This document shows positions 45,501-57,500 of a DNA stretch of 64,000 nt, piece after piece (position 1 is the first letter of the stretch; each line of letters starts with the position of its first letter). The DNA lies in the NCBI GenBank assembly GCA_013339685.2, contig CM023489.1, positions 67,745,039 through 67,809,038 on the forward strand, given 5' to 3'. The position numbers were made by a program, and so were the translations under genes. Origin of the DNA: Hyalomma asiaticum. Taxonomy: Eukaryota; Arthropoda; Arachnida; Ixodida; Ixodidae. Below the pieces are notes generated by a model that saw only the letters and a list, made by a program, of their open reading frames with translations, did no database searches and was not told the DNA's origin.

Positions 45501-48500
45501 TCCGTGTAATTCATGGTTTTTACCACTGTTCATGTTTTTGCCATATTTGGCTTATTTATAGGGCAAAATGCGTAAAAAACCGCGGCGTATCCAGCACGCC
45601 CTGTTCAAGTATACTGACATAAAAGCACCGTTTTGTCGCTTATTGAAGTCCTTCTTCCTTGTCTCGAGACGTCTCTTGTTCTATATTCCGCCGCTGGAAC
45701 AGGTTCTCGCTTGGTCCTCTGTAGCCGAAGTCTGGGCCTTTTAACGCCGCATCCTAGTTCGAAAGGGCAATGCAGTCTCTGAATATTTCAAGCATGCAGC
45801 CAAACTCAGACGACGCATAAGTCTTACGCATAAGTCTTAGTAAGGCGGCATTTTACTTTGGCAGGAACTACTTGACTGGAATTAATCTTTCATGAACTTC
45901 TAACACAAGATCAACACGATTATAGTCGAATCCCGTTACAACAAAGTGACATCTGGACCATGAATTGTTCATTTATCCGATGCTCATTGTAACATTAGAC
46001 ACAGATCGGCTATAAGTAATTTAGATTTGTCCCTGCAAAGTACCAAATGAAATCGCATTGTTCACCAGTTCTTGTCGCCAGGAATTATTCAGGTTAGGTG
46101 CTGAGCGTACTTGCGTGTGCGCAGCGCAGTTAGTGCTTGTGGGAAGTCGCTGCTATAAGTGAAATGCATTTTCTTCTTTTCGCAGGTTATAGAAATTTTC
46201 CTCCACTTCACAAACACATGATTTGATTTTGAATTGTTTGAGTATGAATCTTCTTATGCTATTTATCGAGCTTTTGCTGCCTTTTGATTTTTCGGACTCG
46301 CCCAAGATCGCCGCTGATATCGCGGCAGCTGTGGCGTTTGAGGTTTGGTAATTAAGAGCACGTCACTGGGATGAAGTGCGACCAATCAAGCTTTGTATAT
46401 AGTTTTCTATGACAAATAATTTGTCATATCAGCGTGCGTTGTAAGAGGCTGAGGTGATTTGATTTGTCTGTCTCACCCAAAACATTTGAAACGTACAGCA
46501 GTGTGGAAACCATGAGCCATGATACGTCTAAGCCATCTCGAAAGCTAGGCTGTTATACACTGGGAAACAGTACGCGCCTGGAATTCCTAAAAAAACGTCG
46601 TTAGGCCCTCCCGTTTGCTACTAGTTCTCTGCCTTCTGAGGCAGAGCTCTCTGTGCCAGGGTAACCGCCACGAATCACAATGTGGTGGTAGTGCCTTCCC
46701 ACTGCCTGTCGCTCATTGGGCATTCTTTCTTCGGGAAAGGTGACCAGCGTTTTTACATGGACACGTCTGATGGAGGACGTACGTACATGCGTACCGAGGG
46801 TGGCTTGGTTAGTTGAACCGCCGCTGCCACCCGACAAAGCCAAGCAGTGCATGCCCCTGCTACCCAGAACCCTCCGTCAGGGACGAAGGGCTTCCTTTTA
46901 ACTGCTTCGTAGCTCCGCCCCATAATCCCTGAAGGCAAATAGCAACAATTGCTACCTTCCCCTCTCCAATCGCATTTATTACACATACTCGGCGTATATG
47001 TTAGAGGGGTCAGCATCGACAACCATGCAAGTGAAAAACACAACTCCACCAAATATACAAGAAAACACAATAGATAAGGCTACACCCTGGCCTCACTTCA
47101 ATGGAACTATGTTTAAACAACATCCCCGCGCCACGCAGCTCGCGAGCTTCCACGCCATTGAGCGCTGTTAGTCCGACGAGTAAGTCACACAGGTTTTTCT
47201 TTTGTTCTTTTTCTGGGGGGCGGGTGGGGTGGGGGGGCTGTTCTTGCTTAGCCGCCCTTCCGCTCGCATGCCTTCAGCACGCGTGGTTAAGGCAAAAACG
47301 GCTGTCACACGGAACGACCCGCGAATTATAGAAGTGAGTAGGGCCGCGCAAGCCCCACTGAATTCAATATGGTACTCTAGCCCACATGATGCCCTTGAAC
47401 AGTTTATCTTGGAACGTATTCGCGCTTCCGCAATGACCAGCTTGTGGCCACTAGCTCTGCGCGGAAGTAGCGCCACCTCGCGGCACCCGTGGCAACGGCC
47501 AGTGGGAATCAGTCAGTGGTAGTTCTCCAAATTATTTCGTAGCCATGGAAGCTACAACTCGTTTCGTTGAAAGCAGAGCAGGCGAGTGGCTTGTGTATAT
47601 TGCAGCCGAATTGGAAATGGGTGCAGAAAGTTGCGCTGTAATATTCGGCGAACATGTTCACTGGAGTGTCCACGATCGCTCGACGTAGTTTTCCTAATGT
47701 GTTTGAAGTGTTTCATGGCCCTTTTAAAGGTGCACTAGACGGGTGCACCTTTTACCTTTAAAGGTGCACCCTAGTGCACCTTTAAAGGGTGCACCCTTTA
47801 AAAGGTGCACTAGTTGTCGTTTATTGGTCTACCATAGGTCCATCGTTAGAAAAGAATAAGAGGGTCAAAATGTAATTCTTTTATATTCGCGCGCGGACCT
47901 CGGATCCTACGCGTAAGCGTGATGTGAATGATCTTGAGGCCGGTTATTGTATTCCGGCCGCTTTGGCTCAATGAAATTTCGTGGAAATTGCTGCATTAGG
48001 TACATAGGTCCTCAAGAACGCATTGTCATTCATTTTTACTGACACCTTCTTGTGTGGGCATTAGCTGGAGCCTCCGAATTCCTGACGTCACACTAACTTG
48101 GTACGGAAAACTTACTGCACCGTAGCCACCCGTACATTCCTTTCGCACATTCTCTCGCTTAGCAAGCGTCTTCTCGTGGAAAAAGTGGTGCTGTCCTAGT
48201 CTGAAAGGGCAGTTACTGGGCCAAGAAAAATAGCTTCGTCTTCAGTATCCTTGGAAACTTCTTTAGTGAAAAGAGAAAACGGTCATCAAAACCTCTTGTA
48301 GGGCGAGTTGGTACATTCTTGAAACCTAAAGTCACCGCCGCAACCAGACGACACAGAAGGAGAGACAAGGATACACGAGCGCGGACTATCAACGGGCTTT
48401 ATTTGGAAAAAATGACGTGGTTTTATAAGTGCCTCAAAGAAGCATGGGAAATGGAGGGGGAGAAAAAAAGAATAAAAAGGGGGGGGGGGGGGGGGGATGG

Positions 48501-51500
48501 TGACATGTCAACAACGCAGGCGCAAAAAAACCAGGAAAGTACAAGAAACCAAACCAATATATTGCTTAGCAATGTAACCCCCCGATAGCCACATCAAGAA
48601 GATTAAATTCCGCGTCAAACAGAGCGATAGACGGGGTGCTTATGCACTTGCTGCCAAGTTTTCTAATATGGTAGGCTTCCAGACTTAGACGTGCAATTTT
48701 GTCACTGCTCTTGCCTATGATCGTCGTCTCCTTTAACCGCGCCACACAACCAGGACACTTGATGACATGCGCAACCAAATGGGCGTACTTGTCATGTAAT
48801 TTGTTCAGATTTAGAGCGTGTTCCCCCAATCGGTCATTGACGCAGCGGCCAGTTTCGCCGACGTAGAACATCCCACATGACATGGGGATGCAATAGACCA
48901 CTCCAGTGGAACATTTTACTAACGCCGTTTGATGGTTCTTCCAGCATCCACGTTTATTTGCATTGCAAATACGTGGGCACAACTTTCCCAGCTTGTTTCG
49001 GGCAGAGAAACGAATAGGCACACCGTGCCTGTTTGCCACCTTCTTGAAATTGTGGGAAAGCTTATGGATGTGAGGTACAACCTCAGGCCTAGGGGCCTTC
49101 TGGTGAACCTCTGCCGTAGTGCTTCCCGTTTCACTCTTGAATTATTGAAGGAGTGACTCAGAAACGGCAGTCAAGACCGAGAGGGGGAACCCTGCGGCCG
49201 AAAGACGGCTTACCTGATTATAGAAACTGGAAGTGACTTGGTGTGGGCACGATTTCTGGAGAGCTGATTTCATGCACATCAACGCAATTCCTCTCTTAAT
49301 TGTCTTGGAATGTGCCGAGTCAAACGGTAGCAGCTCCTTCTTGGCTCGTGGGTAGAAACCCCAGCAGACGTGCGCATCAGAAAACTTGATTTTCAGGTCT
49401 AAAAACTGTAAAAGAGGAGAGTCCGGAAGTTCATGGGTAAAACGTAACCCAACTCCATGTTTGCTAAAAACAGATAAAACTTCACCTGCTGTAGAGGGGT
49501 AGGTGAAGGCGGGAGTCTTTTTTAAAAGCACTAAAAAATCGTCAACATATCTAAAAACTTTTAAAACCGGCCCCCCATTTAAAACCTGCGCAAGCATGCC
49601 ATCTACCTTCGCCAGAAAGATATCGCAAAGGATAGGGGCTACGCATGATCCTATGCAGATACCATCACGCTGCAAGAAGGGCTGCTCGTCAAATACAATA
49701 AAAGTTGATTTCAAATAAAACTGCAGCAAAGAGAGGAAGTTGTCAACTGGCAGGCCCACAGTGTTCTGGAAGGATACTTCCCTGCTAGCTTCCACGTACT
49801 CTTTGACGGACACCAACATTTGATTTTGCGGGACAGAATAAAACAAGTCTTGCACGTCTATGGAAAAACCAAAACCAACATCATGATTTCCCTCTAAAAA
49901 TTGCGCTACTGCGGCTGAATTCTTAACAAGAAAGGGGTCCTTAATAACTAGCGACTTAAGATTTTCTAACAAAAATTTTTGCTGACACAGTTCTGCCACG
50001 ATCCCTCTTCACTAATAATAGTCCTAAAAGGTACTTCGGGCTTGTGAGTCTTGGCTGTGAAAAACACCCTCAAACTATTGCTCTTGCTGTTAGAAATGTC
50101 CTTGGCAAGCTTAAGAAGATCTAAACGCTTACAGAGATTGATGGCTTTACACTTTATGCGCACTTCACTTTTCTTCACGGGAGCAAAGTTCTTGTTGACG
50201 GCCGCAAGTGCTTTTTCGTTGCATGTTCCCTTCGGCAAAACGGCGAACCCACCGTCTTTATCGGCTTGCGTGAGCATAAGGTTGTTGCTCTTAAAGAAAG
50301 AAACAACATCGTCAAACATTCTGCTGCAGTGGAAGTCCTTGCTTTTTGGAGCGAACTTTTGAAGACATTCCACACCTTCAAGAAGGCAGCGATCCCGATT
50401 ATCATCTTGGGCCTTGTCAGCAACTTTGAGATTCATTGCGATGAGGTTAGGAGCAGAAAGACTTGCTTCGACCCCGAATTTAGGGCCTTTCTGTAGCAGG
50501 CGCATAATCTTCGCTGGTATAAGGACATTGCCCACCACGCTCACATTGCTTGAATTCTGCGTCGTTTTTCTGTTACCCGCGCACCGGCGCAACTCACTTA
50601 AAATGCACTTCCACCTGCACTCCGTGAGCTGGCCTGCTAGGCGCTTAAAGGAAGCAAGCTTCTTGACCGCCAGCCAGTCAGGGTGATCCCTAAAGCACAG
50701 TAGAGGCAGCCAGTCATGAAAAAGTCGGACTTGTCGCCAGAGTTCTGAACGAATTATCCTGCACAGTCTTTTCACATGCCCCCACGATGGTTTCACAGAC
50801 CCGAATAGAGCACTTACTTCATCTGGAACGAGTCCATTCCTGATGCAAAAAGCAAGACGTCTTGCCTGGCATGTTGCGTGGACGATGTGACTCAGAAGAA
50901 GGTTGATGACGGACAAGGACGGTGAAACACAGAAAGAAGGGCCCACTGTATAAGAAATAAACTTCATCAATACCTCTTGTTGGGCGAGTTGGTACATTCT
51001 TGAAACCTAAAGGCACCGGCGCAACCAGACGACACAGAAGGAGAGACAAGGACACACGAGCGCGGACTATCAACTGGCTTTATAGTCCGCGCTCGTGTGT
51101 CCTTGCGGCCGTCAACAAGAACTTTGCTCCCGTGAAGAAAAGTGAAGTGCGCATAAAGTGTAAAGCCATCAATCTGTGTAAGCGCTTAGATCTTCTTAAG
51201 CTTGCCAAGGACATTTCTAACAGCAAGAGCAATAGTTTGAGGGTGTTTTTCACAGCCAAGACTCACAAGCCCGAAGTACCTTTTAGGACTATTATTAGTG
51301 AAGAGGGATCGTGGCAGAACTGTGTCAGCAAAAATTTTTGTTAGAAAATCTTAAGTCGCTAGTTATTAAGGACCCCTTTCTTGTTAAGAATTCAGCCGCA
51401 GTAGCGCAATTTTTAGAGGGAAATCATGATGTTGGTTTTGGTTTTTCCATAGACGTGCAAGACTTGTTTTATTCTGTCCCGCAAAATCAAATGTTGGTGT

Positions 51501-54500
51501 CCGTCAAAGAGTACGTGGAAGCTAGCAGGGAAGTATCCTTCCCGAACACTGTGGGCCTGTCAGTTGACAACTTCCTCTCTTTGCTGCAGTTTTATTTGAA
51601 ATCAACTTTTATTGTATTTGACGAGCAGCCCTTCTTGCAGCGTGATGGTATCTGCATAGGATCATGCGTAGCCCCTATCCTTTGCGATATCTTTCTGGCG
51701 AATGTAGATGGCACGCTTGCGCAGGTTTTAAATGGGGGGCCGGTTTTAAAAGTTTTTAGATATGTTGACGATTTTTTAGTGCTTTTAAAAAAGACTCCCG
51801 CCTTCACCTACCCCTCTACAGTAGGTGAAGTTTTATCTGTTTTTAGCAAACATGGACTTGGGTTACGTTTTACCCATGAACTTCCGGACGCTCCTCTTTT
51901 ACAGTTTTTAGACCTGAAAATCAAGTTTTCTGATGCGCACGTCTGCTGGGGTTACTACCCACGAGCCAAGAAGGAGCTGCTACCGTTTGACTCGGCACAT
52001 TCCAAGACAATTAAGAGAGGAATTGCGTTGATGTGCATGAAATCAGCTCTCCAGAAATCGTTCCCACACCAAGTCACTTCCAGTTTCTATAATCAGGTAA
52101 GCCGTCTTTCGGCCGCAGGGTTCCCCCTCTCGGTCTTGACTGCCGTTTCTGAGTCACTCCTTCAATAATTCAAGCGTGGAACGGGAAGCACTACGGCAGA
52201 GGTTCACCAGAAGGCCCCTAGGCCTGAGGTTGTACCTTACATCCATAAGCTTTCCCAAAATTTCAAGAAGGTGGCAAACAGGCACGGTGTGCCTATTCGT
52301 TTCTCTGCCCGAAACAAGCTGGGAAAGTTGTGCCCACGTATTTGCAATGCAAATAAACGTGGATGCTGGAAGAACCATCAAACGCCGTTAGTAAAATGTT
52401 CCACTGGAGTGGTCTATTGCATCCCCATGTCATGTGGGATGTTCTACGTCGGCGAAACTGGCCGCTGCGTCAATGACCGATTGGGGGAACACGCTCTAAA
52501 TCTGAACAAATTACATGACAAGTACGCCCATTTGGTTGCGCATGTCATCAAGTGTCCTGGTTGTGTGGCGCGGTTAAAGGAGACGACGATCCTAGGCAAG
52601 AGCAGTGACAAAATTGCACGTCTAAGTCTGGAAGCCTACCATATTAGAAAACTTGGCAGCAAGTGCATAAGCACCCCGTCTATCGCTCTGTTTGACGCGG
52701 AATTTAATCTTCTTGATGCGGCTATCGGGGGGTTAGATTGCTAAGCAATATATTGGTTTGGTTTCTTGTACTTTCCTGGTTTTTTTGCGCCTGCGTTGTT
52801 GACATGTCACCATCCCCCCCCCCCCCTTTTATTCTTTTTTTCTCCCCCTCCATTTCCCATGCTTCTTTGAGGCACTTATAAAACCACGTCATTTTTTCCA
52901 AATAAAGCCAGTTGATAGTCCGCGCTCGTGTGTCCTTGTCTCTCCTTCTGTGTCGTCTGGTTGCGCCGGTGCCTTTAGGTTTCAACAGAAAACGGTGCCC
53001 ACGAAAAGTGGAGTCGGTGAACACCTCAGCTAGATATTATTTGCGCGGCAGGCACCATTAAATTAGGAATTTGGTTTCAAACACAGGTGCAAAACGCTTG
53101 CTCTCTTTCAAGAAATAACGTCACTAGGGGGCGCCGACTAAGTCACGTGAGGAGGAAACAGGTTTGGCCGGTTTCTTTATCGCAGAAACGTCATCCGCTA
53201 ACGTTCGTTTCTATTTCAACTAGCAAAGAATATATGTGTATCTCTCTTAAAGAGGGACGAACAAAGTGGAGGCAACGTTGTCAATTGTTCAAAGAGCTCT
53301 TCGAACATTTGGCGCGGAGTGATGTCAAATGTTCAAAGCGCGATATTTTTTCGCATGTTCACAGGATCCGCAGAGACTAAGCACGCCATTTTGTGACTGT
53401 TCAGAACATCCCGATGGACCCCTTTAAGCTGGCACGAGCGATAACATTAGAAAGTAGGTGTGTGCATGCAGACAGATTTAATAGGTGATTATGGTAGCGA
53501 CGACCCAAGGCCGCGCTCGCTGCTATTGTTTCACCGAGCGTTACTCGATCTATTTCCAGCGCAGGTTCACCCAATAAAGTGTTCAATATTCACTCGCTTG
53601 AATTCAGTGTTCTTCACAAGCACAACCGTGCCAGAATATCTTCCCTGCTCGATAGCGAAAGACGCTGCCTCGAGCCCTTATTTCATGCCGTCACGACTAG
53701 CAAGCCGATATTAAGTCGCTGGCGGTGGGAGGAGTTTAGATGCATCTTCTTTTGAAATTGAAATCTATAGCTAATATATGCACTTACACCTAGAACCAGC
53801 CTTAAGTTGTCTAATAGAGCCAGTTACAACTGATACCAGTAGGACGATTATTTCGGGGCCTCTTTAAAAACAACAGAGATCCTCCAAAATATGAAAAACG
53901 CTTACGCACAAACAAGGGGTTTGGCTTTTCCTTGAAACGTACCGTAGCATTAAAGAGGCAAGAGGAATTGTTCGCTCGGAACAAACGCTATTTACTCCAT
54001 CTTGAGACTACTTTGCGCACCATTAACAACAATTGACACAGAGAAACAAGGACAAGCGCGACATTTGCGTGTCCTTCGTTGTTAAGTGTGCGCAAAATAG
54101 TCTCACCATGAACAGCTACCAACTAGTCCAAATCAGTGCCCTTGTATTCAATTTACTTGCTTTAATCAGAACTGGTTTTGGGACGTAAAACCCCACAAAA
54201 CAACAACATCAATTTACTTGCTTGGTGAAGTAAAAACTGAGAGCGGTAACAGACCACGCCAGAAGCTACATAGACCTGTTTTCTTATCTAGGGCTACCGA
54301 ATTTCTGTATCACTAATATTTATCATCACGTGCTGACAAACACCGTAAAGCAACGCGCGATATTAAGTGCCTCGTAACCGCCGACAGTGACAAGACGCTG
54401 TTGGCCGCAAAGGGGAGGATTCCATTTGCACATGGGCTTCATTTCAGCCGAAAAAAAAAAAGGATGAAATCTGAATGCAAATTCAAGCGTTCGTTTGCAG

Positions 54501-57500
54501 CTTGGGCTCGTCAATATGAATATCTTTTCGCCACCCCTCAAATCATGACCACCGGCAAAATAATGTTCCTGTGTACTGTGCATGCAAAACTTTTAGCCTG
54601 GGAACATTGATTGTATGTGAATTTCCACACAAGCGATTTCTTTTCCGCTTAGCGGCCAGCACGGCGAATCATTCTGCTTAGAGGCCCAGTAATACAGGGC
54701 TCTTCAGTTAACTTGTCCTATGTTCTTAAAAAAGAAAATCCAAGTGCTCGTTACGAAAATCCAACCATGTTGGATTAGCGAGGTCAAGTAATTACTACTT
54801 GTCCAACATACTTATTAGTGCCTGGACAATATCTTTCGTATTAATAGGTGTTGTCTTGATAAGTTTTTAGTGCTTCTGAGAAAAAGTTCACGGGATTAGG
54901 AAAAGAAAATACCACGATCCATTCGTGTAGCCTCGTACTATCCATGCGTGTAGCAGGTATAATGCTTACCGGTGCGGCTGTGTCAATTAAGCATTGCCCA
55001 GTGACCTTGTCGTTGACATAGAAGACGCGACATGGGGTGGGCCCGTGACCGCTTGTCGCCGCTAACTGTCGGCCGGGTGGTTTTCCGACCAGGTAGAAGG
55101 GAGGAAGCAGTGACGCGCGCGGGCCGCAAAACGGGGGCTATACCAGCAGATGTCAGCCTGCCGTGCTTCACCGCTGCGCTGGCTATCGATGGATGGACAG
55201 CGTCGATAAGACGGGGAACGGTGACGTCGACGTGAAGAAGGAGAAACGCTCCTACGAGTAGTGGCAACCATAAGCTTCTCCAGTATATTGCATAACTCAG
55301 CGACGGCAAATGATGTTGCTGGCACGGACGGCTTTATCGGTGGAGGGCTGACGGCGGGCGACGCTGAAGCCGGAACTGCAGCTGGAACACTGGACATGGA
55401 TTGGGAACTACCATAACCTTGTCAGCCGATGTAACGGGCTCTGACAAATTCCGGGTTCAAACAGTTGCCAGCACCATCTGCACTTGGGTGTGCAGGCGCT
55501 GAAGGAATAGCGCACGGACAAACTTACTGACCGTGGTGGAAACGCGTCGACCGAGCAGATTAAGAATTCGACGCACTAGTTGGCCTGGGCCGTTGATTGC
55601 AGAGTTGTGCGATTGAGAGCAACTGTTGCAACCGTGTGCGTTGAGAGATAGCGGTGCGGTCTAGTATAGCGGCCTTGAGTACGTCATAACGCGACTCTGG
55701 TATGTCATGCGCGAACGGATGGAGAAGGTCGGAAATCTCGTCGATGAAGGCCGCTGGAATCGCGTCGACCACGAGGAGGTACTTGTAAGTCTGGGACCGC
55801 GCCGAGGTGTTCCGTTTCCAGAACTCTGGCAGTCGGATGGTGTTCGAGATAACCGCTGCGGTTGAAGAGGTCTCGGTGTCTCCCGGGTTTTTGGAGGCTT
55901 CCTGGCGTTCGTTGCCGGTGGTTGACTTACGTTTGCTTCGTGTTGCACGTGATGATCAGGCACAAGATGCTACTTGATCCAAACGTCCGGGTCACCAATG
56001 TTGAGCGCACATAAGGAAACCGCTCGACACGTCCTTCTAGCGCCTGAAGCCTAAACCCAAAAATTTCTATTTTCTGCACCCCTCGCGCAAGCCTTGCTGC
56101 CGGGCCGCTCGCGGTCACGCCATGATCTCTTCTCCTTCACCGTGCAATCCCGTCGATATCGGTGGCGCTACTGACGTGCGTCCGTGATGATTCAGAAAAA
56201 AGGAAGTGGAACGGCTCCCGCCGTAGTACAACCGAATAGCTGTGCGTGGAATGTCGCGGTTGTTTCTTTCTAAGGCACTGAATATAGATGGTTACCTCGC
56301 ACAATTTTACTCACCTTACTACAAAATTACAGCAACTGAAACAGGAAATCACCTACTCATTCCTGAAACGTCATGTTGTCCGTTAGCGAACTTCCCTGCC
56401 GTGAGAACTTGGTCGAGGGCGCTCCCGTCGATCGAATTCCCACACTCTCATTTTTGACTAATTGTGTACAGGGAAGATTATGTTGATGGTGTGCAGGTGC
56501 GTCACTTCCATCTACCTGGACATGCATGTAACGACGATCGAGACGTACGTCTTATGGGACGCCATCAAGACTGGTGCCGGGGGTGTCAAGGTGCTGGAGA
56601 GCAAGCCCCGTTTCCTCAACAAGGTAGGGCTGGTGAGACTGATGAATGCCACAGTGTAATCATTATCTTAGATCGGGCTGTTTGACTATCATCCGCAATG
56701 ACAAGCAGCGCGCACATTTCACAACGACAATAAGAAGCGGACGTGTTGTGCCTTTCCTGCATTCACTGGTGCCGCGAGGTGCAGTATCTGATTGTGACAA
56801 CGGAGGTATCGGCCATCTCCTTCTGACCCCGTTTCCATCTAGAGGATAAAATCAAGATGCATATAAACCGCGGGACTACAACAATTTATTCAATATTTTT
56901 TCACGCCTTGCGTCAGAGCTAAGAAGTTGTAAGGGGCCTATCCTATTAGTGTATTAACAAGATAGCAATTTCTACGGAATAGTAGCATAGCCGTGACAAG
57001 ATCGTGTTCCCCGCTGGCTGGCTATCGATGATGACGCGGTAAACGGGGACGGTGACGTCGACTGAAGGAGGAGAACGCTCTACGAGTAGTGGCAACATAA
57101 GCTTCTCCAGTATATGCATAACTCAGCGACGGCAAATGATGTTGCTGGCACGGCCGCCTTTATCGTGGAGGGCTGACGGCGGGCGACGCTGAACGGAACG
57201 CAGCTGGAACACTGGACATGGATGGAACTACATAACCTTGTCAGCGATGTACGGCTTGACAAATTCCGGGTTAACGTGCGCACCATCTGCACTGGGGTGC
57301 AGGCGCTGAGGAATAGCGCACGGACAAACTTACTGACCGTGGTGGAAACGCAGTCACCCCGCAGCAGATAAGAATTCGACGCACTAGTAGGCCTGGGCCG
57401 TTGATTGCAGAGTTGTTCGATTGAGAGCAACTGTTGCAACCGTGTGCGTTGAGAGATAGCGGTGCGGTCTAGTATAGCGGCCTTGAGTACGTCATAACGC

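Larger units (their letters stand above)
48284..52986. mobile_element. Composite Penelope-like element: two inverted copies, one target duplication
   Basis: A longer minus-strand copy (about 48284-51090) and a 5'-shortened plus-strand copy (about 51082-52986) meet at an inverted terminal-repeat junction. Both outer ends are the same terminal sequence (ttgaaacctaaaggcaccgg and complement). The 10-bp direct repeat agaaaacggt lies at 48274-48283 and 52987-52996. Only the left end carries the extra 38-base tail (catcaaaacctcttgtaggg), the same asymmetry as in the miniature copy at 14.8 kb. Situated in the long intron between exons 2 and 3 of LRR gene 2. Confidence 0.9.

Noticed and set aside
47545..47689. 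47-codon ORF beginning MEATTRFVES
   Set aside because: No splice donor in a suitable place and no family; kept only as a remark in the intron entry.
48478..48497. Poly-G run as a G-quadruplex regulator
   Set aside because: It lies in the Penelope 3' UTR with a poly-C counterpart in copy 2, so it is part of the element.
56462..56685. Second overlapping frame in the LRR exon region (reads EDYVDGVQVRHF)
   Set aside because: Its end phase gives a stop in the next exon, whereas the other frame keeps LRR register and phase.
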